This document shows, in pieces, positions 8,845 to 17,312 of a stretch of DNA of 64,000 nucleotides. The notes beneath the pieces were generated by a model, which did no database searches, was not told the origin of the DNA, and saw only the letters and a program-made list of their open reading frames with translations. This stretch comes from Rhizobium sp. CF080 (GTDB lineage Bacteria; Pseudomonadota; Alphaproteobacteria; Rhizobiales; Rhizobiaceae), in NCBI RefSeq assembly GCF_000282095.2, contig NZ_AKKC02000004.1, positions 558,001-622,000 of the forward strand, read 5' to 3'. The position numbers and the translations under genes are program-made. How positions within the stretch are numbered: position 1 is the stretch's first letter; the number at the start of each line of letters is the position of its first letter.

Positions 8845-9876
8845 TCACGCATGGGGCTTGGCAGAAGACTTTCGGGGTATGAGGGTCGGAGCCGAGACGC
8901 GGATCCGATCGTCAGCTGAAGCGGCCCCATTTGTGAGCAGATCCAAAGCGTTTGACGCAATCTGCTCGAAGGGAACGCGCAGTGTCGTCAGCGGTGTCGG
9001 AAGATGGCTGACGATAGGGATATCGTTGTATCCGACCACTGAAACATCGTTGGGTACGGACATTCCGAGACGCGAAAGACCGGACAGTGCGCCGATCGCG
9101 GTGTTGTCGTTCACTGCAAAGATCGCCGTAGGACGATCTTCCAACCGCATGAGCTGCTCGGCCGCATCCGCTCCAGCGTCGATCCCGAAGGTCGACGGAA
9201 CAATGCAGTCCGGACAGACCGAGACGCCTGCCTCTTCCAGTGCCTGCCTGTAGCCCTCGACGCGTCCGAGCGAGCTGGAGGCATATGACGGACCAGCAAT
9301 CACGCCGATCCGACGATGACCCAGGTCCAGGAGGTGACGCGTCGCCAAATATCCCCCCAACCGGTCGTCGCCAATCGAAGAAAGGCTCCGTCCGTCGGTG
9401 CGCAGAGCCAGGACAAAAGGTACACCTCGGGCCACCAGCTCGTCAGGGAAATCATCATCCTCACGGGCGGTCGAAAGGATCAATCCGTCAACGCCTCGTT
9501 TCAGAAGCGACTCGGCAGCAAGCCTGTCGGCCTTGGGCTTGTCATCGGTCGTCGCGACAACGGCGAAGCGGCCGCTTTTGCTGCACGCTTTTGCCAGGGA
9601 TTCGTAGAGCATTGCCATGACGGTATCGGTCAGCCGGGGCACGATCACGCCGACCGTCATCGTGCTGCCGCGTCTGAGGCTCGCAGCGGAGACATCGCGG
9701 ACATAACCCATATCCTCCGCGATCTTGCGGACGCGGCGCGCCGTTTCATTATCGGACCGGGGAAGTCGCTCATCGAGGATGCGCGATACTGTCGATTTCG
9801 AAACGCCAGCAGCCGACGCAACATCAAGGATGGTCACCCGTGTCTGGCGGCTCGCTTCTTCGGCCATTGAATCCAT
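8845..9876 (-). CDS. LacI-family transcriptional regulator
   Basis: A 343-residue repressor-type protein. The N-terminal helix-turn-helix reads TILDVASAAGVSKSTVSRIL, followed by a hinge with the usual LRRG and a periplasmic-binding-protein-like ligand domain (GVIVPRLTDTVMA, TRHLLDLGHRRIGVI). An ATG at 9876 was chosen because the domain begins about 12 residues later; the open frame extends upstream across the promoter region and that part is not family-like. It is divergent from the aldolase-family gene at 10040, and a perfect LacI-type palindrome lies between them. Its effector is probably the substrate or product of that enzyme or of the MFS transporter. Confidence 0.9.
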   Translation of the reverse strand: MDSMAEEASRQTRVTILDVASAAGVSKSTVSRILDERLPRSDNETARRVRKIAEDMGYVRDVSAASLRRGSTMTVGVIVPRLTDTVMAMLYESLAKACSKSGRFAVVATTDDKPKADRLAAESLLKRGVDGLILSTAREDDDFPDELVARGVPFVLALRTDGRSLSSIGDDRLGGYLATRHLLDLGHRRIGVIAGPSYASSSLGRVEGYRQALEEAGVSVCPDCIVPSTFGIDAGADAAEQLMRLEDRPTAIFAVNDNTAIGALSGLSRLGMSVPNDVSVVGYNDIPIVSHLPTPLTTLRVPFEQIASNALDLLTNGAASADDRIRVSAPTLIPRKSSAKPHA

Positions 9877-9938
9877 TTCACTTTTTCCGTTTACAGCTGT
9901 CTCGCGATTAACGCCCTCAGCATGCATCAAAAAAAATG

Positions 9939-9980
9939 TTGACTCCAGTAAAATCGGAAACGATAGTGGGAACGTTCCCA
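9939..9980 (+). promoter_or_regulatory. Promoter with LacI-type operator upstream of the aldolase-family gene
   Basis: TTGACT (9939-9944) and GATAGT (9962-9967) are 17 bases apart on the plus strand. A perfect 14-bp palindrome TGGGAACGTTCCCA (9967-9980), with the central CG typical of LacI/GalR operators, begins at the end of the -10 element and would cover the transcription start. A bound repressor here would block RNA polymerase. The site is 60 bases upstream of the ATG at 10040, which has a strong AAGGAGGAG ribosome site. Confidence 0.75.
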
Positions 9981-10039
9981 TTAACGATCCCATCGCTGGT
10001 CGCCAAGGCGGACAGCGTCTATCAAGGAGGAGACAACCT

Positions 10040-10987
10040 ATGCCATCGATGGATTTGAGAGGCCTGAGCCCGGCACCCGTCACCGCGTTCACCCGCGACG
10101 GAGAGGTCGATTACGCGGCCAATGCTCGTATCGCCAAGTGGCTTGCAGGCATGGACGGCGTGAAGAGCCTTGTCATTCTTGGCCATGCCGGTGAAGGCAC
10201 GTTCCTGACCGAGGAAGAGCGCCTGAAGCTCATCCGCACCTATGTCGAAGCCGTCAAGGGCCAGGTTCCGATCATCGCGGGCATTACCGGGGAGGGCACC
10301 AGGGTCGCCGCTGAAGAAGCCAAGAAGTGCAAGGCTGCCGGCGCGACCGGCGCGCTCGTCTACCCGAACCACGGTTGGCTGCGTTTCGGGTTTCAGAAAG
10401 GCGCGCCGCAGGATCGTTACAAGGCGATCTGGCAGGAATCGGGCCTGGAGTGCATCCTGTTCCAGTACCCGGATGCCACCAAGGCTTCCTACGACCTGGA
10501 CACCCAGCTTGCGATCGCGACCCAGGACGGCGTCGTTGCCACCAAGAATGGCGTTCGCAACATGAAGCGCTGGTATGTCGAGATTCCGGAACTCAAGAAG
10601 GCCAACCCGAACCTGCAGATTCTGAGCTGCCATGACGAATGGCTGCTGCCGACTATGTTCGATATCGACGGCCTGCTTGTCGGCTACGGCAATATCGCAC
10701 CGGAGCTGCTGATCGACCTGATCAAGGCAGGCAAGGCGCAGAACTATCCGGAGGCCCGCCAGATCTTCGAACGTCTCCTTCCGGTCACCCGTGCCGTCTA
10801 CCATCGTGGCTCCCACATGGAAGGCACAGTCGCCCTGAAGCTCGGTCTCGTTCATCGTGGTGTGCTTGACCATGCCACCATCCGCGAGCCGCTGAAAAAC
10901 CTCGGCGAAAAGGCCGAGGCCGAAATCTTTGCGGCCTTCGACGCCGCGGGAATCGGCCGGGTCGAGCAGCTGATGGCGGCTGAGTAG
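10040..10987 (+). CDS. Dihydrodipicolinate synthase-family lyase/dehydratase, substrate unknown
   Basis: A 315-residue class I aldolase-fold enzyme. It has the glycine loop GHAGEGTFL in place of the family GSTGE motif, a tyrosine in LFQYPD, and a candidate Schiff-base lysine in VATKNGV. These differ enough from DapA and NanA that neither is supported; 2-keto-3-deoxy sugar acid enzymes are the likelier group. The ATG is chosen from the strong AAGGAGGAG site; the frame upstream is open but runs through the LacI operator. It is controlled by the adjacent LacI-type repressor and followed by a strong terminator. The MFS gene downstream may carry its substrate. Confidence 0.8.
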   Translation: MPSMDLRGLSPAPVTAFTRDGEVDYAANARIAKWLAGMDGVKSLVILGHAGEGTFLTEEERLKLIRTYVEAVKGQVPIIAGITGEGTRVAAEEAKKCKAAGATGALVYPNHGWLRFGFQKGAPQDRYKAIWQESGLECILFQYPDATKASYDLDTQLAIATQDGVVATKNGVRNMKRWYVEIPELKKANPNLQILSCHDEWLLPTMFDIDGLLVGYGNIAPELLIDLIKAGKAQNYPEARQIFERLLPVTRAVYHRGSHMEGTVALKLGLVHRGVLDHATIREPLKNLGEKAEAEIFAAFDAAGIGRVEQLMAAE

Positions 10988-10994
10988 TCGAGAG

Positions 10995-11023
10995 CGCCCC
11001 CGCTTTTCACGCGGGGGCGTTTT
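10995..11023 (+). terminator. Rho-independent terminator after the aldolase-family gene
   Basis: A perfect 9-bp GC-rich stem CGCCCCCGC / GCGGGGGCG with a 7-base loop is followed by TTTT, starting eight bases after the stop codon. It should end most transcription before the MFS gene. Confidence 0.85.
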
Positions 11024-11222
11024 CAGGGGGGAGAAAATGCGGCCGCATTCGGGACTGATGCGTCGCAGCCGCACCATCTGTGAGGCTGGTGCAACCCTCG
11101 CCGATGAGAGAGCCATGCCTTCCAGATCCGCGGGCAACGTCGTGCCCAAGGATCCCGAAGTTTAAGACATCCAACGCGCAGGTTCGACGCCAGGCCGGGA
11201 GGGCCAGGCAAAGGGAGGAAAC
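11024..11222 (+). other. Gene-free leader upstream of the MFS transporter with two small stems
   Basis: About 200 bases with no convincing gene. Two perfect short stems are visible: GCACCA/TGGTGC (11071-11076 and 11087-11092) and GGGCA/TGCCC (11132-11136 and 11143-11147). I do not recognise a riboswitch class. A good AAGGGAGGA ribosome site precedes the MFS start. Since a terminator lies just upstream, a promoter for the transporter is expected here, but I could not pick a clear one. Confidence 0.35.
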
Positions 11223-12605
11223 ATGAACATCGAACAACGGATGACCGCGCCGTCGCCGGTCGTCGATACCCAAGCTGAAATCAGCGCCCGCCTTGAACGG
11301 CTGCCGGTCACCCGGGAGGTCTTCTGGGCCCGAAACATCGTCGGCGCCGCGACATTCTTTGACGGTTACACCGTCATTGCCATTGCCTATGCCATGCCGG
11401 TTCTTGTCCGCGAATGGGGCCTGACCCCAGGACAGACGGGAATGATCCTGTCGATGGGCTACCTCGGGCAGCTGATCGGCGCCATCTGCTTTGGCTGGCT
11501 TGCCGAAAGGGTCGGCCGCCTCAAGGTGCTGCTGTTCACGATCCTGCTATTCGTCAGCATGGACATCGCATGCCTCTTCGCGGCCGGCGCCGGCATGATG
11601 ATGGCATTCCGCTTCATTCAAGGCATCGGAACCGGCGGCGAAGTTCCGGTCGCGAGTGCCTATATCAACGAGCTGATCGGTTCGAAGGGGCGTGGCCGCT
11701 TCTTCCTGCTCTATGAGGTCATGTTCCTGCTCGGCCTCGTCGGCGCGGGCTTGATCGGCTACTTCCTGGTCCCAGCCTACGGCTGGAAGGCGATGTTCGT
11801 CGTCGGACTGATCCCCGCGATCCTGATGATCCCCCTGCGCTGGTTCCTCCATGAATCACCCCGCTGGCTTGCCGCCAACGGCCGCTATGAGGACGCCGAC
11901 CGCATCGTCACCAGGTTCGAGAACAGCGCTCGCGCTGCCGGCACGGAACTGCCGAAGCCGAAAGTCGTGGCCGCTCCCCTCCGCCGCAGATCCGACTGGC
12001 ACGAACTTTTCCAGGGCATCTACCTCAAGCGCACGTTGTCGATCTGGGCCATGTGGTTCTGCGCCTATATGGTCGCCAACGGAACGATCACCTGGCTTCC
12101 GACCCTCTATCGACAGACGTTCAACCTGCCGCTTGAAACCAGCATCTTCTACGGCTTCATCACCTCGGTCGGTGGCGTCATCGCGGCGGTTATCTGCGCA
12201 CTGCTCATCGACAAGGTCGGCCGTAAGCGCTGGTACACAGGTGCCCTTCTGATCGCGCCGATCCCGCTTGTCATCCTCGCCTGGCTGGGTGCGACGTCCG
12301 CGATCCAGGTTCTCGTCCTCGCGGGTCTCGCCTATGCTATCGTCCAGACCGTGACCTTCTCGCTCTACCTCTATTCGGCAGAGATCTACCCGACCCGCCT
12401 TCGTGCCATTGGCACGGGTACAGGCAGCGCCTGGCTGCGTCTCGGATCTTCTGCGGGGCCTATTGCTGTGGGCTGGGTGATGTCCTCGATGGGCATCCAG
12501 TATGTCTTCGGCGCTTTCGCCGCGATCCTTCTGATTGGCGCGCTGGTCACGGCCGTCTTCGCGGTTGAGACCAAGGGCAAGGTCCTGGAGGAACTTTCGC
12601 CATGA
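11223..12605 (+). CDS. Major facilitator superfamily transporter (sugar/aromatic acid porter type)
   Basis: A 460-residue inner-membrane transporter with about 12 hydrophobic segments. The first helix carries FFDGYTVIAIAYAMP. The loop motif GWLAERVGRLK (family GxxxDRxGR type), the central ESPRWLAANGR and the repeat motif DKVGRKRW are classic MFS signatures; PTRLRAIGTG is typical of the sugar porter/NiaP-like and aromatic acid:H+ symporter groups. It probably imports a small carboxylate or sugar acid handled by the upstream enzyme. The start is supported by AAGGGAGGA seven bases before the ATG. The substrate cannot be set from sequence. Confidence 0.88.
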   Translation: MNIEQRMTAPSPVVDTQAEISARLERLPVTREVFWARNIVGAATFFDGYTVIAIAYAMPVLVREWGLTPGQTGMILSMGYLGQLIGAICFGWLAERVGRLKVLLFTILLFVSMDIACLFAAGAGMMMAFRFIQGIGTGGEVPVASAYINELIGSKGRGRFFLLYEVMFLLGLVGAGLIGYFLVPAYGWKAMFVVGLIPAILMIPLRWFLHESPRWLAANGRYEDADRIVTRFENSARAAGTELPKPKVVAAPLRRRSDWHELFQGIYLKRTLSIWAMWFCAYMVANGTITWLPTLYRQTFNLPLETSIFYGFITSVGGVIAAVICALLIDKVGRKRWYTGALLIAPIPLVILAWLGATSAIQVLVLAGLAYAIVQTVTFSLYLYSAEIYPTRLRAIGTGTGSAWLRLGSSAGPIAVGWVMSSMGIQYVFGAFAAILLIGALVTAVFAVETKGKVLEELSP

Positions 12606-12639
12606 CGACCTGAAGTGTCAGCGATCAAAAAGAGCAAGG

Positions 12640-12680
12640 GATCAAAGGCTCGGCGAAGATCGTCCGGGCCTTGATCTTTT
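12640..12680. terminator. Bulged hairpin terminator between the MFS gene and the LysR gene
   Basis: GATCAAAGGCTCGG pairs with CCGGGCCTTGATC with one bulged A and one wobble pair, and is followed by TTTTCT on the plus strand. It lies 35 bases past the MFS stop, in the convergent gap with the LysR gene. Confidence 0.7.
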
Positions 12681-12729
12681 CTAGAGAGCTTCCGTACGTG
12701 CGGCGGAATGCTCCGCCTTCATAGAGCAC

Positions 12730-13662
12730 TTACTCCAACGAAGGGGATGCGCCCATATCGCTGGATCGTTCGATTTCCTTCAAAAGTACCGAGACTGTTG
12801 GACGGACCTCGCCCTTGCGCCGAAAGACCGCATATATGTCGCGCGTCAGCGAAATCTCGTTGAAGTCGAGAGCCACCAACCCCAATCCGCTTCCTTGAAG
12901 GTTCGCGCGCGTCAGATAGGCCAGATGGCGGGTCCGCGAGATCATCGAGGTCAGAAAGTTTATCGATGTCGTTTCTACGGCCACCACGGGTTTGGGCAAG
13001 CTGGCACTGCGGAAAAGAGATTCGAGCAGCAGCCTGTCGGTCTCGGGTAGGGGCGGCAGGACCCAGCTGTATTCCGCGAGATCTGCGACCGTCAGATTTT
13101 CGCGATTTGCCAGCGGATGCGATTGATGGGCAACGATCTGCACGGGCTCCTTCGCAACGAGCCTCCATTCGAAATCCTCGTTCAGGATCTCGCTGGGTTT
13201 TACGGTGAAAACGACGTCGAGCTTTCCGGCGAAGAGCTGGGGAAGCAGGACTTCATTTGTGCCCTCATGCACCATGAGACCGACATCCGGGCGCGCGACC
13301 GCAAACTGGTTCAACGCATCGGGGATAAGCTGCCGCAAGGCGGCAGCCATGCTTCCAATTCGAAGGGAGCCGCGCCGCGCGCCGCGGAGCGCATCTATTT
13401 CATCGACGGCCTCGTTGGCCAACGACAGCAGCAGTTCGCTGTAGCCGATCAGGCGCTGTCCGAACAGTGTCGCCTGAACTCCGCTCGGTCCGCGGTCGAG
13501 CAAGCGAACGCCAAGCGCCTGCTCCATGCTACGGATGCTCTTGCTGAGCGCAGGCTGGGTCAACCGCAAATTCTCGGCCGCCATGCTGAAGCTGCCGGTA
13601 TGAACAACTGCCAGGAAATGCCGCAACTGACGAAGATCGAGTCTGTGTAGGTTGTTATTCAT
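12730..13662 (-). CDS. LysR-family transcriptional regulator
   Basis: A 310-residue LysR protein. The N-terminal winged helix (LDLRQLRHFLAVVHTGSF, then RLTQPALSKSIRSMEQ) is followed by a PBP-like effector domain. I chose the ATG at 13662 because the helix-turn-helix begins about 9 residues later; the longer open frame is arginine-rich and not family-like. It lies convergent to the MFS gene and downstream of the sensor kinase gene on the same strand. No divergent neighbour identifies its target, so its regulon is unknown; the MFS gene is one candidate. Confidence 0.88.
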   Translation of the reverse strand: MNNNLHRLDLRQLRHFLAVVHTGSFSMAAENLRLTQPALSKSIRSMEQALGVRLLDRGPSGVQATLFGQRLIGYSELLLSLANEAVDEIDALRGARRGSLRIGSMAAALRQLIPDALNQFAVARPDVGLMVHEGTNEVLLPQLFAGKLDVVFTVKPSEILNEDFEWRLVAKEPVQIVAHQSHPLANRENLTVADLAEYSWVLPPLPETDRLLLESLFRSASLPKPVVAVETTSINFLTSMISRTRHLAYLTRANLQGSGLGLVALDFNEISLTRDIYAVFRRKGEVRPTVSVLLKEIERSSDMGASPSLE

Positions 13663-13824
13663 GCTTCCCGCTCTGTGCCAGCCTATTCTGCAGCCACTAT
13701 GGACAAAGGCGACATCCCGGGCAAATCTCAGCTGTTCGACGAGGGTGGATCGGGGAGCGGCGGCACTTCCGGATCTTCGCGGTCTCCTCGTCAATTCGAC
13801 CGAAGACGAAAGCGCTGGGCCAGT

Positions 13825-15162
13825 CTACGAGTGACGGAGCGGTATTTTCAACCGTACTATTAGGCCATGAGGCTGGCGCTCGAGAAACTCCAAGGTGCCT
13901 GCATGCCCTTGGACGATTTCAGAGACGATGGATAAGCCCAATCCAAATCCCGTACTGTTTACCGAACGGGCGGCATCGATCTTGTAAAACGGCTCCAGTA
14001 CCCGCGACCGCAAGGCCTCGGGGATGCCGGGGCCATCGTCGGCTACCTCGATGACGACGGTTTCCGCAACGACGCTCAGGGAAATGTCGACGTTGCTGCC
14101 AAATTTGACAGCGTTCTCACAAAGATTGTTGACGGCCCGAGTTATCGCAACTGGCTTGAAACGTGCCGGCAGACGATTTGGGCCGAAATAGCTCACGTTG
14201 TGGCCGATGTCGCTGAATTCGTTGCAGATCGTTTGAAGCATCGATGCCAGATCGACGGTTTCCGCTGTCTCGCGGTTATGATCGTCGCGCAGGTAGCGAA
14301 GACTATCCCTTAAAAGGCTGTCGATCCGAGAGATGTCGGCAAGCAGCATGTCTCTCAATTCACCCTCGCACGCACGCTCCGCACGCAACCTCAACCGTGT
14401 CAAAGGGGTTCGCAGATCATGGCTTACCCCTCGCAGCATTCGCGTGCGGCCTTCGATCATCGTCGTGATGCGATCGCTCATACCGTTCAGCGACCGTGCG
14501 ACGGCGACGATTTCAACGCTTCCCTTTTCTTCGAAAATCATTCGTCCGGATGTGATGTCGGCATTTGCTGCTGCCGCCGCAATCTTCCGCAATGGACGCG
14601 TGATTGCCCTCACGGCGAAGGAGGAAAAGAGGACGATCAATGTAATAAGCGCTACAAGGTAGTGCGGGCCTCGGGCCAGGAGTTCATTCCAAAAAGCCGT
14701 GTCCTGAAACCCTCCCAAAACCAGCATCGTCTGTTCATCGACCTCGGCGGAAACGACGCGCTTGCCGTTAAGAAACGTCTTCCACCCACCCACCGGTGTC
14801 TGTGTTCCGTCAGGCGCGAACAGGAAGTCAACCACAGCCTCAAACATGCTTTCCGCGGGAGATGTCGTGGTGAATGTGGTTTTGAGTGAACTCGGTTGCA
14901 GGGTCAGATCCCAGCCAGCGCGACGGGCGGCCAAAACGACCACATCACGTTCTTCGAGTGTTGCCGTTTTCAGGATGGAACTGAGCGCAAAGACCCGATC
15001 CGCATAGGTGTCGACGGTGTCGATATCGAGCATCGGGTAATCATTGCCAACCCTTTGCTCAAGCATGGAGCCACCCACGACGATGATGATGAGACCAAAA
15101 AGTATGATCGCTGTGATCTGACTTTGAATAGTCGAAAGCGTAAAAAGGTGGCGGTGCGGCAT
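13825..15162 (-). CDS. EnvZ-like sensor histidine kinase
   Basis: A 445-residue inner-membrane kinase. Transmembrane helices at about 15-32 and 168-186 flank a periplasmic sensor of about 135 residues. A HAMP linker begins ITRPLRKIAAAA, the phosphoacceptor histidine is near residue 248 (RGVSHDLRTPLTRLRLRAE), and the ATPase domain shows N (NNLCENAVKF), G1 (DDGPGIP) and G2 (GFGLGLSIV) boxes. The ATG at 15162 gives an N-terminus directly ahead of the first helix. Its likely partner is the OmpR-type regulator at 16387-17109, separated from it by a divergent MipA-type gene. The nearby RND pump suggests that it senses a toxic compound or metal. Confidence 0.9.
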   Translation of the reverse strand: MPHRHLFTLSTIQSQITAIILFGLIIIVVGGSMLEQRVGNDYPMLDIDTVDTYADRVFALSSILKTATLEERDVVVLAARRAGWDLTLQPSSLKTTFTTTSPAESMFEAVVDFLFAPDGTQTPVGGWKTFLNGKRVVSAEVDEQTMLVLGGFQDTAFWNELLARGPHYLVALITLIVLFSSFAVRAITRPLRKIAAAAANADITSGRMIFEEKGSVEIVAVARSLNGMSDRITTMIEGRTRMLRGVSHDLRTPLTRLRLRAERACEGELRDMLLADISRIDSLLRDSLRYLRDDHNRETAETVDLASMLQTICNEFSDIGHNVSYFGPNRLPARFKPVAITRAVNNLCENAVKFGSNVDISLSVVAETVVIEVADDGPGIPEALRSRVLEPFYKIDAARSVNSTGFGLGLSIVSEIVQGHAGTLEFLERQPHGLIVRLKIPLRHS

Positions 15163-15330
15163 CCAAACTCCGGTGCACGATCTGCGCTGACCAATAAGTG
15201 TCGCGCCTATTTGGCAGGTGGCGAGGATACCCGAATTGTCGCTTGCGGTCGCGGATGTTTCGTTGATCAATCATTACGTTTTGTTGCGATTGGAGAAGGT
15301 TTACTCTGTCATTCCGGGCATCCAGGGATC

Positions 15331-15347
15331 CGTAACAAAGCGTAACA
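15331..15347 (+). promoter_or_regulatory. Direct repeat upstream of the MipA-type gene, candidate response-regulator site
   Basis: CGTAACA occurs at 15331-15337 and again at 15341-15347, a 10-bp period typical of OmpR/PhoB-family tandem half-sites on one DNA face. A 14-of-17 match (CTTAACAAAGCGAAATA) lies upstream of the response-regulator gene on the minus strand at 17164-17180. The site is about 98 bases before the MipA-type start. Confidence 0.5.
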
Positions 15348-15444
15348 CAAATACACGTTCCCCATGGCTCCACCATGCAACAACCGCCTCGCAGGACCCG
15401 CTTGCGATCTGGAACGGCGGGCTGATCACGCATCTGGAGCCCTC

Positions 15445-16293
15445 ATGTCATACCTTAAACCAAACAAGCGGCGTCTTTTCCCGGTCGCACTATGTGCCGT
15501 CATCGGCTTTGCAGGACTGGCCTCGAAGGTCTCCGCCGCCGATCAGACCGCGTCGAGTGACGCGCCTGAACCGTCCTTCGATGGCGCTCGGTTCGACAAC
15601 ACCAAACCCAAGCATGACTGGAGCCTGATCGTCGGCGCCGGCGCTTCCTACGATCCCAAATATGAAGGAAGCGACGAGTTCGAGGTGAGCCCCATTCCCT
15701 TCGTCGTTTTCACCTACGGAGACTGGCTGGAGATTGATCCCGGCGGCGTCAGCGTGACGGCTTACAAGGCTAACGGATTTTCCGTCTCCGGGAATGTGGG
15801 CTATGAAAGCGGCCGCGACGAGGGTGACGGAAACCGGCTCAGGGGGCTCGGCGACATCGATTTTGCGGCGACCGTAGGCGCCAAGGTTGCCTATGAATGG
15901 GGTCCGGTCGAGCTTTATGCAAGCGTGGATCAGACCATCAATGGTAGCGAAAGCCTGATCGGAAAATTCGGCGTAGAATATTCGGCGCCGGTGACCGAAC
16001 GGCTTATCATTGGTGCGAAAGCAGAGGCAACCATCGCGAATGCGAAGCATATGCAGGCTTATTTCGGGATAGATGCGGCACAGGCAGCGCGCTCGGGCTT
16101 GCCCGAATACAAAGCGGAAGCAGGCCTCAAGCGCGTCGACGTCTCCGCATCCGCCACGTATGCCTTGAGCGAACATTGGCTGGTTCGTGGCGAAGTGGGG
16201 GTTGGCGTCTTGACCGGAGACGCTGCCGATAGCCCGATCGTCGAAGAAAAGGTGCAGCCCTCGGTATCGGCCTTTGTCGGTTATAAGTTCTGA
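15445..16293 (+). CDS. MipA/OmpV-family outer membrane protein
   Basis: A 282-residue predicted outer-membrane beta barrel. A Sec signal peptide is followed by cleavage near VSAA-D. The mature part opens with WSLIVGAGASYDPKYEGSDE, the family hallmark, alternates hydrophobic strands, and ends in phenylalanine (GYKF), as required for barrel insertion. GGAG five bases ahead supports the ATG at 15445. MipA-type proteins scaffold MltA with peptidoglycan synthases in E. coli, and related proteins are often induced by metals or antimicrobials with two-component systems. Its position between the kinase and regulator genes, with the repeat at 15331-15347, suggests it is a direct target. Confidence 0.87.
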   Translation: MSYLKPNKRRLFPVALCAVIGFAGLASKVSAADQTASSDAPEPSFDGARFDNTKPKHDWSLIVGAGASYDPKYEGSDEFEVSPIPFVVFTYGDWLEIDPGGVSVTAYKANGFSVSGNVGYESGRDEGDGNRLRGLGDIDFAATVGAKVAYEWGPVELYASVDQTINGSESLIGKFGVEYSAPVTERLIIGAKAEATIANAKHMQAYFGIDAAQAARSGLPEYKAEAGLKRVDVSASATYALSEHWLVRGEVGVGVLTGDAADSPIVEEKVQPSVSAFVGYKF

Positions 16294-16328
16294 CCGGCAT
16301 CCAGGCCCGGGAACGCAGGTAATATCAA

Positions 16329-16364
16329 CAGAAACAGCCGGGCTTGACCCGGCTGTTTCTGTTT
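16329..16364. terminator. Strong bidirectional terminator between the MipA-type gene and the response regulator
   Basis: A perfect 14-bp stem (CAGAAACAGCCGGG / CCCGGCTGTTTCTG) with a 5-base loop CTTGA sits in the convergent gap and is followed by TTT on the plus strand. Confidence 0.85.
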
Positions 16365-16386
16365 CGCGAGCTCGCCGCCATGCATG

Positions 16387-17109
16387 TCAGAATTCCTCTA
16401 CCACAGCGGTAAACGTGTATCCCCCGAGCCTGACCGTCTGCAACATCGTCGGCTCCCTCGGATCCGCTTCGATTTTCTGGCGCAGCCGGCTGATATGCAC
16501 ATCTATGCTGCGCTCGATAGGGCCGGCCAGCCCGGCATGGGTGAACTGCAGCAGTTCCTCGCGGGTAATGATCCGGCCAGGATTGCGACAGAAGGCCAGC
16601 AGAAGATCGAATTCTGTCGTCGTCAAAGAAATGCGGGCGTTGCTTGGATCATAGACCTGCCGACGCATCGGATCGATCAGCCAGCCGTCAAACCTTAGCT
16701 TTCTCTGCCCCGAGCCGTTCGTCAATCCGTACGATGCCCGCCGAAGGAGGCTGCGGACGCGAGCCACAACCTCTCGGGGGCTGAATGGCTTGGTGATATA
16801 ATCATCGGCGCCGACTTCGAGCCCGACGATCCGGTCGACCTCCTCGCCAAGGGCGGTAAGAAGGATAATGGGGACGGTCCTTTCCGAACGAATGCGCTTG
16901 CAGATGCTGAGGCCATCCTCGCCTGGCAGCATGATGTCCAGGATGATGAGATCGAAGGAATTGTTTCGAAGCAGAGATTGCATCGACCGTCCATCTTCGG
17001 CGACGGTGGGGTGCATGCCGCTTTCCTGGATTGTCAGCGCCAGAAGATTGCCGATAGCCGGATCGTCCTCGACGATCAGTATCCTGGCGTTGGCGAAATT
17101 CGGCTGCAT
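16387..17109 (-). CDS. OmpR-family response regulator
   Basis: A 240-residue two-domain regulator. The receiver has the acidic pair in VEDDPAIG, phosphoacceptor D58 (LIILDIMLPGEDG), a T in LLTALG and K in ITKPFSP. The winged-helix effector shows ISLTTTEFDLLLAF and RSIDVHISRLRQKIE. The partner is most likely the EnvZ-like kinase at 13825-15162. A repeat resembling the one before the MipA-type gene lies upstream at 17164-17180, consistent with autoregulation. The RND pump genes end 200 bases upstream on the same strand, so it may be read as a continuation of that unit. Confidence 0.92.
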   Translation of the reverse strand: MQPNFANARILIVEDDPAIGNLLALTIQESGMHPTVAEDGRSMQSLLRNNSFDLIILDIMLPGEDGLSICKRIRSERTVPIILLTALGEEVDRIVGLEVGADDYITKPFSPREVVARVRSLLRRASYGLTNGSGQRKLRFDGWLIDPMRRQVYDPSNARISLTTTEFDLLLAFCRNPGRIITREELLQFTHAGLAGPIERSIDVHISRLRQKIEADPREPTMLQTVRLGGYTFTAVVEEF

Positions 17110-17163
17110 CGAACTGTTCCTGTCTGGGTGTGGGCAAGGATGCCTGCAGGATAACGTCCCAGA

Positions 17164-17180
17164 TATTTCGCTTTGTTAAG
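17164..17180 (-). promoter_or_regulatory. Candidate response-regulator binding site upstream of its own gene
   Basis: Minus-strand sequence CTTAACAAAGCGAAATA matches CGTAACAAAGCGTAACA upstream of the MipA-type gene at 14 of 17 positions. It lies 55 bases before the regulator start codon, a reasonable position for an activator site. Confidence 0.4.
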
Positions 17181-17231
17181 TTTTATTGCGATGTCTCCGG
17201 TGCCGCGGTTTCAGTGTGGCCGCCGGCACCG

Positions 17232-17280
17232 ATTCTGGTTCTACCAGAATCTCTGGGCCGGCCAAATGGCCGGCCCAGAC
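17232..17280. repeat. Two adjacent perfect hairpins after the RND pump gene
   Basis: GATTCTGGT/ACCAGAATC (17232-17240 and 17244-17252, 3-base loop) directly abuts TCTGGGCCGGCCA/TGGCCGGCCCAGA (17253-17265 and 17268-17280, 2-base loop). Both stems are perfect. They lie 32 bases past the RND stop on the minus strand, with no T-run, so they may act as a transcript-stabilising or attenuating element rather than a classical terminator. Confidence 0.65.
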
Positions 17281-17312
17281 GTCTAGCGCCACCGTCGGCG
17301 GCGCCGGGTCCG

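Noticed and set aside
9725..10039. N-terminal extension of the aldolase-family gene
   Set aside because: It would run through the LacI gene start and the palindromic operator; the strong ribosome site is at 10024-10032.
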